Source: Triglochin maritima (Eukaryota > Streptophyta > Magnoliopsida > Alismatales > Juncaginaceae). From it: DNA of 64,000 bases. The notes beneath the pieces were generated by a model. That model saw only the letters and a list, made by a program, of their open reading frames with translations, was not told the DNA's origin and made no database searches. This document shows positions 48,985 through 59,744 of this stretch, in pieces (position 1 is the stretch's first letter; each line of letters begins with the position of its first letter). Location: contig OY821777.1 of the NCBI GenBank assembly GCA_963682175.1, forward strand, positions 15,892,001-15,956,000, read 5' to 3'. The position numbers and the translations under genes are program-made.

Positions 48985-49175
48985 TGTAGGAAGAAGGTGA
49001 TGCTCTCGTAACTAACCTTGAGAGCTCACAAATGATATTTATATATGGAAGAGAAGAGTAATCGGACCGGGTTTTACAGACTCTACCGGATCCGAGAAAT
49101 GCCTACAACAACTAATCAAACTATTAATCTAATTACAACTCTTCTCTTAGCTTTTAGTAATCAAATTACATTACA
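48985..49175 (-). repeat. Short 5' LTR of family F (about 190 bp)
   Basis: Minus-strand edges TGTAATGTAATTTG (49175) and CTTCTTCCTACA (48985), directly upstream of the primer-binding site. A partner LTR was not found, so the outer edge is tentative. Confidence 0.5.
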
Positions 49176-50690
49176 CTCTTGATTACGGTGGACCAAACAT
49201 GACCTTAGTATTTTCTTGTTCTTGTGATCCACATGACGTAGGGCACAACAATGGACTTTACATCAAATTTTGGGTTTTGCTGGGCAGTAGCAGCTACTAA
49301 GACCAACCTAGTAACTGCTATTAGTGGTGTTGGTGAGCAATCTGCTGCTGAAATTCGAATGGTGATTCTTTTCTTGGTTCAATTCATGCTATGTTCTTTC
49401 TGTCTTAAACAAACTGTTAAACCCCTTAACTAATAGCTTGGCCATGAAACCCAATGCAAAAATAGGTGATGCATCATCAAGAACACATACGTACGTACAT
49501 GTTTTTCTTGATTCTTGCTTTACTTATATTGTCGATAATTGCTGGAGATGGACAAACGATTTCATCACTCATCATGAATTAAATCGCATATCATGTATTG
49601 AGTAAGGATTACGTACATGGGAACAAGTGTGAGAAAGTGCGCGATTGGAATGATTACTTGTTAGATGCTAGGAGGAAACCACAGTAAGTTGGTGTAATGA
49701 GATTAAGCAGGGATTTCGTCTCCTCTCCCTATGTCCTAAAAGTCACTTAATAAAAGTCTTAATCTAAAAATAAGTAGCTATTAACCCCTAGGTTACGGGC
49801 GTAACTAGGAAGATACTCGTTTGAGGTCGTCATTGAATGTACGTCCTTGCTGCTAGCTTGTGCGGGATTGGGATTGAATTTTGTTTAGTTTCCCATAGAC
49901 GTTACATCTAAGGTGTAAAACTATTTTGTTGTAACGTAACATCAAGGTGTGGTAGATGTAGATCACTACTATAAAAAATAGGTATTATGGCTCCCTTATT
50001 ACGTTAGTTTAACGTAAACCGGCTTAGTAAATGTCATTCTACGTCGGTTGCTGTTAAACCAATGTGGAATCGGACATACCACGCCGTTTTCAAAAAAACC
50101 AATGTGTAATTTGACCACGTCGGATGTTAGAATAACCACGTCGGTTTACAATACACTCAACATGGTAAGTCCATTTTTTAATGTGCTTTCTCCTCACCCC
50201 CAAAATAATTGGAGCCCGTGAGTCGCTTGGATTCGGCTCAGTCGGATTCTATCTGGTTAAGAATTTGATTGAAAATAATAAACTAGACTCACTCAAAAGT
50301 GAAATAGATTTATTTATAATTTAAAAAAGGCCGAATATATCGCTCGTAAATAATTGAATACCCTGTAGCCTCGGTATATGTTATATTGCATATTTTGTGT
50401 GAATGGTAATCAGTGATGTAGAAATTTAGAGGAAACTATAATATCTTTTTTTTACCGTAGCTTGCTGGTTGTTTTTGGACTTAAAGCAGTGACTAGTGAC
50501 CATGTTTTTTTAACAAAATAATTTGTTTAACATGATATGTTGGGTTTTTTTTGACATTATTATGAAAACAAGATATGTTAGTTGTTAAATTTTGTTATTT
50601 TGTTATTTTTTTAGTAGACAACGATTGTTTTTGTAATTCAAGTTTCAGCACAATAAACTGAATGACATGTACACATTCTTAGGGCACCCT
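49176..50690. other. Intergenic; possible CACTA terminus at 49963
   Basis: No gene is supported. CACTACTATAAAAAATAGG near 49963-49982 resembles a CACTA end, and 50030-50150 repeats ACGTCGGTT and CCACGTCGG words. The small open frame at 49251-49433 has no recognisable domain. Confidence 0.35.
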
Positions 50691-51355
50691 TAATGGGTCA
50701 GGCGCGCCCTCGCGCCCGACCCGGGCGCCCGCCCGGGTGGGAAATCGGGTGCCGGAGCACCCGATTTAGCGTCCGGGCGCCCATCGGGTGGGGGGCACGT
50801 GTCCCCCCCCCCCCCCCCCCCCCCCATTCGTCGATTTTTTTTTAAAAATTTTAATTATTTAGTGGATGTTTTGTTATTAATGGATTGGGTATTTGTTATA
50901 AATGTGGGGTAATAATTTTTTTGTAAGTGATGAAAATTAAGAAATTTCCAGAACCAATAATTTCCAGACCCCCGAACGACCTGTCGAGGTGGTTTAATAG
51001 TATGGTCTAATATCATGCGTGCACTTTAATCATGCTTCCACTGAGGTGGCTCCGTAATATTTAATAATAATTTCGTGATTTAACAGTAATTATTAACAAT
51101 ATTTCGAGTTAAAATAGAATTGTAATGTTATTAGAATTATATAAAATGTAATTTGTTGAATGTTGTGTGAAAATTAAAATGTTTAATTAAGAAATGATGT
51201 GGAGGAAAGAGAGTGTAGGGTGGGTGGGGGTAGCCCGGGCATGGGTAAGAGTGTTTTTTGGGTGGGTTGGGTGAGCTGATGTGGCAGAGAGAGAAGCTGA
51301 CTTGGCAGAGAGAGAAGCTGACGTGGCAGAGAGAGAGTGCAGGGCACCCTGGAGT
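50690..51355. mobile_element. GC-capped non-autonomous DNA element
   Basis: AGGGCACCCTTAATGGG at the left and GCAGGGCACCCTGGAG at the right enclose GC-rich subterminal DNA (CGCGCCCGACCCGGGCGCCC) and an AT-rich middle. The design resembles non-autonomous hAT or PIF/Harbinger elements. A 23-base C run lies at 50803-50825. No clear duplication. Confidence 0.45.
51280..51345. repeat. 21-bp tandem repeat, three units
   Basis: TGGCAGAGAGAGAAGCTGAC repeated three times with G/T changes, at the right side of the 50690-51355 element. Confidence 0.85.
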
Positions 51356-52177
51356 AGCTCTGGCGCTGTTATTTCTGCTCTTATCAAGTCAAACTCAGAC
51401 ATCAAATTGTGTTCAATTCAAAATCATACATGTGAAATATTTAACAAACCAAACATATATGTAAAATCTTTAACAAACCAAACTCAAGTTAGACCCAACT
51501 CGTTCCGAGTTTAGTTCTTTATAAATTATACCCTAGTAGAATGTAGAATATATGCATTATAAAAATTTCACGTATATTCGAGTGTGAACGTCAGAGCGTG
51601 CAGTTGAAGACAGAGGACGTGACCATGTATACCTAATGCAACAATGTGTTTAGGTTTGTTTGGTGATGGTCTTGGACTCCAAATTATGTCATTACACCAC
51701 CCTCGTGGATTGTAAGACTTTATCCAAATCTGGGTAGTGATCCAACAGGACTGAAGCCTTCGATGGAGGAGAAATGTCCTTCATCAGCAATCATTGGATC
51801 AAAAGAAATGGAAAATTTGACAATCTATGTTCCAAGTGACCCAACCTCTGAAAAATATCATCCACTTTGATTCTCTCTGAAAAATATATTTATCTTTCCA
51901 CTTCTCCCCAAAATACCCCTACCTTTAAAAAAACCAAAAACCTCTATCTGTCACGCTTTTCTCTCTCTCTCTTTCACGCAACCCTTCCCGTCGACAGTCG
52001 AACCCGGATGTACTTCGAGGGGGGATTTGTGTTAGGATTGGCTTATACTCCTTATGCTCACTCCGACGGGTCGGTCAGGGGTCTCGCTCCCTGGTGAGCG
52101 AGCGGCGTTCCACCTCGCTGGTGAGGTAGCCGGAGTTTATTAGGAATTCTAATAGTTTAGATACAAAAATGGACGAT

Positions 52178-52423
52178 CTTCTGTGTTTCCAACGAAGGTC
52201 GATGGACTCGATATGAGTTCGATAGGAACGCGATTGTTGTGCTCGATATGCTCGATCACTTTTGCATGTGAGCTCGATAGGATAAGACTGGGTGTTTTGT
52301 GGAGTGGATTGAATCAATGGATGTCGGACCAATCTTTTGTGTTTGCAACGAAGCTCGATGGGCTCAATAGATGTTCGATAGAAACGCGATTGTTGTGCTC
52401 AATAGGCTCGATTCCTTTTGCAT
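52178..52423. repeat. Two direct repeats of about 90 bp rich in CTCGATA
   Basis: 52178-52267 and 52333-52423 share GTGTTT(C/G)CAACGAAG, AACGCGATTGTTGTGCTC and CCTTTTGCAT-like words. Both carry several (G)CTCGATA or TTCGATA words. Confidence 0.8.
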
Positions 52424-52540
52424 TTAGTTTGTTTTTATGTTGAGTTTGTTTTAACTTAATGTTGAGTTTGTTTTGATGTGCTCGATAGAGCTCGACAGAG
52501 GCTCAATGGAACTTGATGTCGTTTCACCGCATGATTTTTA

Positions 52541-52915
52541 GGACATTTTATGACAAACAGAATTCGAATCGTTTGGGTGTGGAGAATTGTAAACTGGATG
52601 GGCTCGATGCACTCGATATGTGCGCGATATGACCTCGATAATATAGTTTTTTTGAATAAAAAATTACTTTTAACTGCACGCTTTTTGAGGACGTTTTATG
52701 ACGAACGAAATTCGAATCATTTAGGCGTTGAGAATTATAAATGGGATGCGCTCGATATGTGCGTGATATGACCTCCATCATATAGATTTTTTGGAAAAAA
52801 CACTAATTTTAACCTCACACTTTTTGAGGACGTTTTATGACGAATGAAATTTGAATAATTTAGGTGTGGAGAATTGTACTCGATATGCTCGATATGTGTG
52901 TGATCGAGCTGTAAA
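52541..52915. repeat. Three tandem repeats of about 140-148 bp with CTCGATATG words
   Basis: Units start at 52541, 52689 and 52828 with GGAC(A/G)TTTTATGACRAA, followed by AATTCGAAT, GGAGAATTGTA and GCTCGATATGTGCG-type sequence. Decay between units is modest. Confidence 0.85.
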
Positions 52916-52949
52916 CCTCTATAGGCAGCAGAAGAAGACAATTTATCTC

Positions 52950-53440
52950 ACGGGCTATCCCTCGTATTAATCTACTATGAGTTACAATTTGCCCATAACT
53001 ATGTTTGGAGAGGACAAGGATCCTCTCCAATTCATGGAAAATTGGAGAGGTTCAATTCTTTGAATCTCAACCATATAAAGGTAAACACATGGAGGAGATG
53101 TTTTAACTTCAAAAAAGTAAATTTCTGTGGTATAGTTTTTATCTTCAAGGACTGTACTGGCACAATTATACCAATATAAAAACAATATTGTGCGTGCTTG
53201 ATGTTGGCGTGAGTAATTTTTCCAATTTATTATTTTCGTAATACCAAAAAATATAAGTTTTCATTCTTATGTGCATATTGTAGTCAAAGTTTTAGTTACA
53301 AAAGTGTACATTCTAGTTTTCTAGTACACGGAAATATTAAGGGGAACATACTATAATTTGACAACATATTGGTATATGAATACGACGTGGTGCTAAAACT
53401 TGAAATAATAGTGTCGTGGACAACTACAAGGGTTTGACCT
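52950..53440. other. Intergenic, nothing recognised
   Basis: No coding, repeat or structural signal was recognised. Confidence 0.4.
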
Positions 53441-54046
53441 CCCTTGGGCCCAATGGATCCACAGGGCACCTTTGAAAGAAAAAAAAATACTACTATTAAA
53501 GTTTTTAAAAAAAATGAGAATCCACAATCAACACCGCCAAATCACACAAACCCTCATCTTTTTCAATCTTTTTTAGCCCAAACCTTCAAAACAAAGATTG
53601 GTTCCAAGTTTTGGGGGTTTCAAACACAAATGTAACAAATCTCTCTTGTATTTGGTTTGATTTAAGCAATTTTTTTGTTTAGGTTTGTGTTATTTAGAAG
53701 TTGGAGTTGACTTTACGAACAAGGATTTTGAGAGAAGGTGTTAGGAGATTGAAGTTTCATGTGGTGATTCCCAAAGTGGTGGACAAATTCTTTGTTGGGT
53801 TTTGGATTTTGCATGTTTTACTTTTATTTATACTTCCTTAGAATTGGATTATAAAAATTATTGTAAAAATGGATTGAAAAAATAAATTAGAAAAAAATTG
53901 TAGGTAGGAATTACAAGAGATATGATGTGGTTTTGTGTATTGTCTACTTTTGGTGTTTTACCTACTTTTTGTTCCATTTTTGTTTCATTTGGATTGCATG
54001 ATCAACTTGATGTTTTTTATTTTTTTGATGAAATTTAGCTTTCACC

Positions 54047-54425
54047 ATGGAAAAATATTTCAAAAGGAAAGAAAAAAACTAATGAATCGTCTAAAACAAT
54101 ATTAGTTGATGAAGTGAAAGAAAAAGAGTCCAATAGTTTTGTGGACAAAAATCCAAATGAATACCCTTCAGATCCAGGTTTAAGACCTATTATTACAGAC
54201 TATGATGTTAATATCAGAGACGAGGTGCGAAGATATTATTTGTTGAAAGATCCGTGTCAACTCGGAAGTATAAATTTCCTAAAAAAGATGATGGAGATCA
54301 TAAACGCCAATTTGTTACATCTTGGTTTGATGAATTTGGTACTTGGCCTGTTAGAGTATAGCATTGCAAAAGATGCCGCTTATATATTAATATATTTTGT
54401 TGAATTTTATGATTATGTATTCTGA
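54047..54425 (+). pseudogene. TTF-type zinc-finger hAT transposase N-terminus remnant
   Basis: MEKYFKRK at 54047 starts like plant zinc finger MYM-type/hAT proteins; after a frameshift, 54114-54425 gives YPSDPGLRPIITDYDVNIRD and EVRRYYLLKDPCQ, then shifted LEYSIAKDAAY. These are the hallmark N-terminal words of TTF-domain hAT transposases. The rest of the gene is absent. A 5' non-coding stretch (53450-54046) precedes it. Confidence 0.7.
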
Positions 54426-55200
54426 GTTAAGTTTCATATTTCGAGACCCCTTTGAAAATTGTTGGGTCCACCACTGGTCGTGGATCCTTATTTGAGTTCC
54501 ACCTTCTTAAATTCTTATTTGTATTTACCAAAACATAAATATTCATGTTTGTATTGTTGCACCCTCTCTCTTCCTTATCTCCTTTCTCTTCACCCAACCC
54601 TAAACCCACCCTAGATCACAAAACCCACCCCCTCCCCTAGCACCGACGAGGAGCACTCCGGCGACGCCTGGGCAGATCTGGTGAAACATCACCCACCTCC
54701 GTATTTTGGGTCCTAAGGGTTGGGGATGAGAGATCGGGTGACGGAGCGGCCGACCGGCGGACCACACGGGGGCTGGCGTTGTTTGCGGGCTGACCATAGT
54801 ATTCTGGAGGTCGCGCGGCCGTCGGTCGCTGCAGTAACGGTCGGCTGGCGGCGGCGGAAGTAGGGTCGTTGAGAATTACGGTATTTTCTAATAGCATGCA
54901 AGCAAAAAAACCGTTAAAAATCACGAGAGCTCAATAACAAACCACCCCCCCCCCCCCCCCCACTACATCATAAACTCTTTCCGAAGCGCTTTAAAACTTC
55001 CAAATGATGGAGTTACCAGATAAGTGGCCCTGGATTATCGAAAATGTTTGGTCGTGTTCCCCTTCTGATTGTACCTCCAACTGTTCACACAAAGAAATGA
55101 CGGATCAAGTGACAGTTGCAGAAAAAATGTAATTACACAATACTAGACTCTTGAAGGTCTTTGGGCAAAGAAAACGTATGTTTTGCAGAATCACGTTGAG
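54426..55200. other. Intergenic upstream of polyamine oxidase, GC-rich island and C17 tract
   Basis: 54600-54860 is unusually GC-rich for the region and lacks a credible gene. A run of 17 C lies at 54945-54961. Nothing else recognised. Confidence 0.4.
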
Positions 55201-55208
55201 TTTCTTTC

Positions 55209-55216
55209 TATAAATA
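55209..55216 (+). promoter_or_regulatory. TATA box of the polyamine oxidase gene
   Basis: TATAAATA 59 bases upstream of the ATG at 55275. Confidence 0.6.
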
Positions 55217-57053
55217 GTAACTGTTGTGGAACATAGTCACTTGCTAAATTAGCTAGACCGAGTGATTCAGAGATATGGGGAGCTTTCGAAGTGAAATTGC
55301 TGTGTGTCTTTTTCTTTTACTTTTAGAAGTGTTTTCTATCCACGCTAATGCCTACAACAAAATACCATCAGTGATTATCGTCGGCGCGGGAATGTCCGGT
55401 GAGCATTCTCAAACCATTGATTTATGCTTCAAAACAAAAATGGTGTTCACAAAACTTAAAACCTCATGACTCACTAGAACTTTTAAAGATTTTCTAATTT
55501 AAAGTTATTCTCGTTGAAATTTCACGTTAATTATAATTTGATTTCGTTCTCTTTAATCCGATAGGGACAACGGCCGCAAAGACACTCTCGGACGCAGGGA
55601 TAAATGACATTTTGATATTGGAGGCGACCGATCACATCGGTGGTCGGATGTGCAAGAAAAACTTTGCCGGAATTAATGTCGAAGTCGGAGCCAATTGGGT
55701 CGAAGGTGTGCACGGTGATCAAGAGAAACCGGCATGGACAATGGCCCAAAAGCTCAAACTTCGCACCTTCTTTTCTGACTACGACAACCTTCCCGCAAAC
55801 ACTTACCACCAAAAAACCCAGTAACACAATTACCACTACATTAATATACCTACTTCTATATATACATTTCTAATTCTTAATGTTATTGTGTGACTAATTT
55901 GATCTTGCAGGGGAGATTTATTGTACAGTGTGGGAGATGTAGGGCATGTCTTCGATCAAGCCGACGAAACCATTAGTAGTTCGGAGAAATTTTCTAAAAA
56001 GTTGCCCAAAAGTGGTTCCCAAGACATCTCCATTCTTTCGTTCCAACGCCTCATGGATAAGTACGTATATACTCCATCTAATGATATGATAAGACTTTTG
56101 ATTTCGAGTCTTGGATTAAACTCGATCGGCCTCTCCATTTTATAAATTTTGCAAGTTCAAATATTGAGATAGTACGTTAAATCATACAGGCAAAATTTAA
56201 CTTGATCAACCAATAAATATAGTAATATAAGAATAAAATATGACAAATAAATCGCACTTAATTTAGACCAACACCAAACTTTCCTTCATGTCTTCTTTAG
56301 TATCAGTAAAAAAATCGAAAAACGTTGTTATACACGTGAACAGAAAAAAATACAAAAATTGTAACTCATCAAATGGTTCCCAAGTGTCAATCCCATGCAT
56401 GTAAAAGATTTTTCTTACAAATTGGATTATAAAAATAAATCTTTGGTGTGGCAAATCCGAATTAAATTCTGATGCATGGCTTCAATCTAGGGTTCCATCC
56501 ACTCCAGTGGAGATGGCTGTGGATTACTACAATTTCGACTACGAATTCGCTGAGCCTCCGCGACTTACAAGCCTTCAGAATACTGAGCCGTTGAGTACTT
56601 TTGCGAACTTCGGCGAGGACTTGTATTTTGTGGCGGATTAGAGGGGATATGAATCTTTGGTGCTCGACCTGGCCGGACAATTCCTCCACAGAGACAAACA
56701 TGAGATTTCTGACCCTCGCCTACAGCTTAACAAGGTTTTCCAAATAATATGGACATGAAGTGATGTACGAAACTGGTAACTGATGTTTGGACTTTGGAGT
56801 GTTAATTGTAGGTGGTGAATCAAGTGACATACACATCAAGGGGTGTCAGTGTGAAGACAGAAGATGGTTCTACTTATTTTGGGCGTTATGTGATTCTCTC
56901 CCCAAGTGTCGGTGTTCTTCAAAGCAACCTCATCAAGTTTGTACCGGACTTGCCCGTTTGTACTCTTTTTACTCGGTACTTCCGGAGGGTATCAGTTTAA
57001 AACTTCAATTAGGATTTTAGATTGGCTAGATCGATCTATAAGCATACGACTAG

Positions 57054-58027
57054 TGTTGAATATTGACTTATATTTGTTAAGGAAGCAAATCCAGGAAGAA
57101 TCGGTCGACCGGATTGGATTCGGTTTACCGACGCACAACCCAGGAAATTTCGGCGAAGACGGGTCGGTCTACCGAATTGGATTCGGTCCACCGAACCGAG
57201 GATTCCAGGCACTCCGTGTGCAGCTGAGATCAGATGACCGAATTGGATTCGGTCTACCGTCAGAGAGCAAGTGACACTTCAGAACAACGGGTTCGGTAAA
57301 CCGTTGAGGAGATTTTTTGGTTTTCAGAGAATCTAAAAGTGTCTGGACAACTTGGCACGGTCCACCGAGGGGTTCTCGGTCGACCGAAGGGTTGTTGGAG
57401 AATTCGTTAGTTCGTGGAAGAATCGTTCTCGCGGTCTACCGAGTCGCATGAGAATCGTTCCCTCGGTCAACCGGGAAGGGTTCGGTTAACCGAATCGGAA
57501 CAAGAATCGCTCCTATTAAAGCACGCACGGTTAACCGAACGAGCATCGGTTAACCGTGTCCCCACGAATAGTTCTGTTCGGTTTTCCTTAATTGTAGTTC
57601 GGATTTTGAGTCTATAAAAGGATTTGTTTGCTCTTATTTTCAATATCCAATTGCATACAACATAGTTTCCTTTATTGTGGGTTGAGAGATTAAGGTTAGA
57701 GATAGATCTAGAGTGATTTGGAGGACTTATTGCCTCCATATACTTGTAATCTCGGTTGCTTCTCTTGTTGGAGAAGCGGAAGAAGGAAATGAAACCCGCA
57801 GGAGACCCCCAAGGACGTAGGGACGTTGCCGAACCTTATAAATTGCGTGTGTCGTGGCTGTTTCATGTGTGCATTTGTGTTTGCTTGTTTATTTCTATCT
57901 TATTGGTGTTCTTGTTGCAATTAAGTTTGGGAAAAAGTCTGAAGTTAATTCCGCAATCAATATTTAGTATACGTGGTGCGTTTAATCCGTGTTTCGTATA
58001 AGTGCATTGTTAGATCCCCTCCCAACA
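57054..58027 (+). repeat. Solo LTR, family C, in intron 5 of polyamine oxidase
   Basis: Starts TGTTGAATATTG and ends CCCTCCCAACA, with a perfect ACTAG duplication (57049-57053 and 58028-58032). 974 bp, same orientation as the gene. TATA box TATAAAAG at 57613-57620, directly downstream of a dyad array. It brings a promoter into the intron. Confidence 0.9.
57105..57560. promoter_or_regulatory. Paired CGGTnnACCG array in family C LTR
   Basis: Fourteen dyads. Six pairs have a spacer of exactly 9 bp, several with the spacer (g/a)attggatt. Central dinucleotides seen are CG, TT, CT, CC, TG, AA, CA and TA with the CGGT and ACCG arms intact. The array ends about 55 bp upstream of the TATA box. Confidence 0.85.
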
Positions 58028-58031
58028 ACTA

Positions 58032-58082
58032 GCTCTACTACCATAGGAATTACTATGGTAGTAATTCATATGGTAGTAGAGC
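58032..58082. repeat. 51-bp inverted repeat in intron 5
   Basis: Arms GCTCTACTACCAT and ATGGTAGTAGAGC enclose a second inner palindrome (GAATTACT...AGTAATTC). It begins at the target site of the family C LTR. Confidence 0.85.
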
Positions 58083-59499
58083 CGCTAAAAGTGAACGCTT
58101 ATTCATATCTTCTGTTTTATCATGTTCTTTTTTTGTTATTAAATTTTGCGTGTTTTAAGATTCCACTTAATTTACCATGTTTTACAAAGCTTAATTGGGA
58201 AAATATGAATATGTATTTATTTTTCGATACTACATGCAGAGATGGAAAATCCTAGCCATATACCAATTCGACATGGCGGTGTACACAAAGATCTTCCTCA
58301 AGTTCCCCAAGTCCTTTTGGCCTACTAAAAATGGCACCAACTTCTTCCTCTACGCAAATGAGAGGAGAGGATACTATCCCATATGGCAGGTAAAAGTGAA
58401 AATGTGTTCCAGTAAAGAAAGAGTTTTTACTATTTCCATTCCATGCATGTAACCTTTCTATTTAATGCATGTTTCCATCAGCATTTTGAGGTCGAGTACC
58501 GTGGAGCAAACGTGCTCCTTGTGACGGTGACCGATGAGGAATCGAGGATGATCGAGCAACAACCGGACTCCCAAACCAAAGATGAATGCATGGGAGTGTT
58601 GAGGGACATGTTTGGACCAAACATACCGAATGCAAACAGACATACTTGTCCCAAGGTGGTGGTCTGATAGGTTCTTTAGGGGCAGCTTCTCCAACTGGCC
58701 CTTGGGTGTTAACCGATACGAATATGAACAAATTAGGGTATGCTTTATCAGATCACCTTAAAGCTTGTCTATTAATACTTAGAATCTTGATTTCAATTCT
58801 CTAACAAATTGGCATTTTATTTTATTGTAGGCTCCTGTTGGAAGGGTGTATTTTACCGGAGAACACACGAGCACACACTATAATGGTTATGTCCATGGAG
58901 CTTATCTTGCAGGTTGGTTTCAATAGGCCTCAACCTAATATAATACGTACTGCATTAATTTAAAAATATGTTGTTTGTCATCTAATGTGTTTTTATTCAG
59001 GAATTGATACTGCACACATGTTGATCGGTTGCATTAAGAAGGGACAGTGCACCTTCAAGATCATGCCTAAAGACTCCTAAATATCTATTTTCCAAATGGT
59101 ACCTGTAATTCTTCGGCTAACTTAGTACATGTTATTATTACAACTTGTAGTTATAGTTGTAAACCATCCATCGTCTACAATTTAATTAGAGAAGAATATT
59201 GATTCTTGAGTTTCCCATATGTGCAGCAGGCACGAATAAATCAAATTAAGAAGGTCCAATCGAACTGAAGCTGCCATTGCAATTGTTGCTAGTTGTTTCT
59301 TCGTGTGGTCAGAAGTCTAGAAGTCTGTTATTGGCTTCTATCGCTGTGATCTAATAAAGAGTGATGTAATAAATTTTTTCAAAATAATATTTTTTTTAAA
59401 AAAATTACCAAAATAAACTTACATTAAAAGTAATTTTCAAACTAGACCCGCTGCCACCACGTGGTGACACGTGGCGGCGGCGGGTTTTGTTTTTTTATG

Positions 59500-59744
59500 C
59501 ATAGAGAACTCGGCACTGGTGATGCCGAGTTCAACTTTGGTAGAACTCGGCATGGGTGATGCCGAGTTCTATTTGGTTTTTTATTGACCAACACTTGACA
59601 TTTTTACTGAGGTGATTCAAATAGAACTCGGCACAGAGAGTGCCGAGTTCTATTTAAGAAACTGTTCTCCTGGCGCTCAGATCGTGCATGAGACGATTGA
59701 CGCGCCAGGAGAACAGTTACTTAAATAGAACTCGGCACTCTCAG
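59500..59744. repeat. GAACTCGGCA/TGCCGAGTTC hairpin units
   Basis: Three hairpins with 10-bp arms and 7-bp loops near 59507-59533, 59542-59568 and 59625-59652. A larger inverted repeat joins GAGTGCCGAGTTCTATTTAA...CTCCTGGCGC (59638-59676) to its copy ending near 59740. The element ends where copia RT begins. Confidence 0.75.

Larger units (their letters stand above)
55275..59080 (+). pseudogene. Polyamine oxidase (FAD-dependent, apoplastic maize PAO/AtPAO1 type), inactivated
   Basis: Nine exons: 55275-55398, 55565-55820, 55911-56060, 56491-56734, 56812-56955, 58240-58389, 58482-58737, 58831-58912, 59001-59080, all GT-AG. The summed length is 495 codons plus one base. Residues 1-25 are a signal peptide; IIVGAGMSG is the FAD-binding GxGxxG; EATDHIGGRM, NVEVGANWVEGV, KIFLKFPKSFWP (with the conserved lysine), WWSDR, FTGEHTS and [12 protein letters not shown] are family motifs. 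The enzyme oxidises spermidine and spermine with release of H2O2. Two lesions: codon 227 is TAG (56639-56641) where Gln is expected (VADQRG), and an extra A in the run 58634-58636 shifts the frame before the WWSDR motif. Intron 5 carries a solo LTR. Splice sites and other motifs are well kept, so inactivation looks recent. Confidence 0.9.

Noticed and set aside
49251..49433. 60-codon plus-strand open frame
   Set aside because: Weak resemblance to a membrane segment only; no homologue recognised and no gene context.
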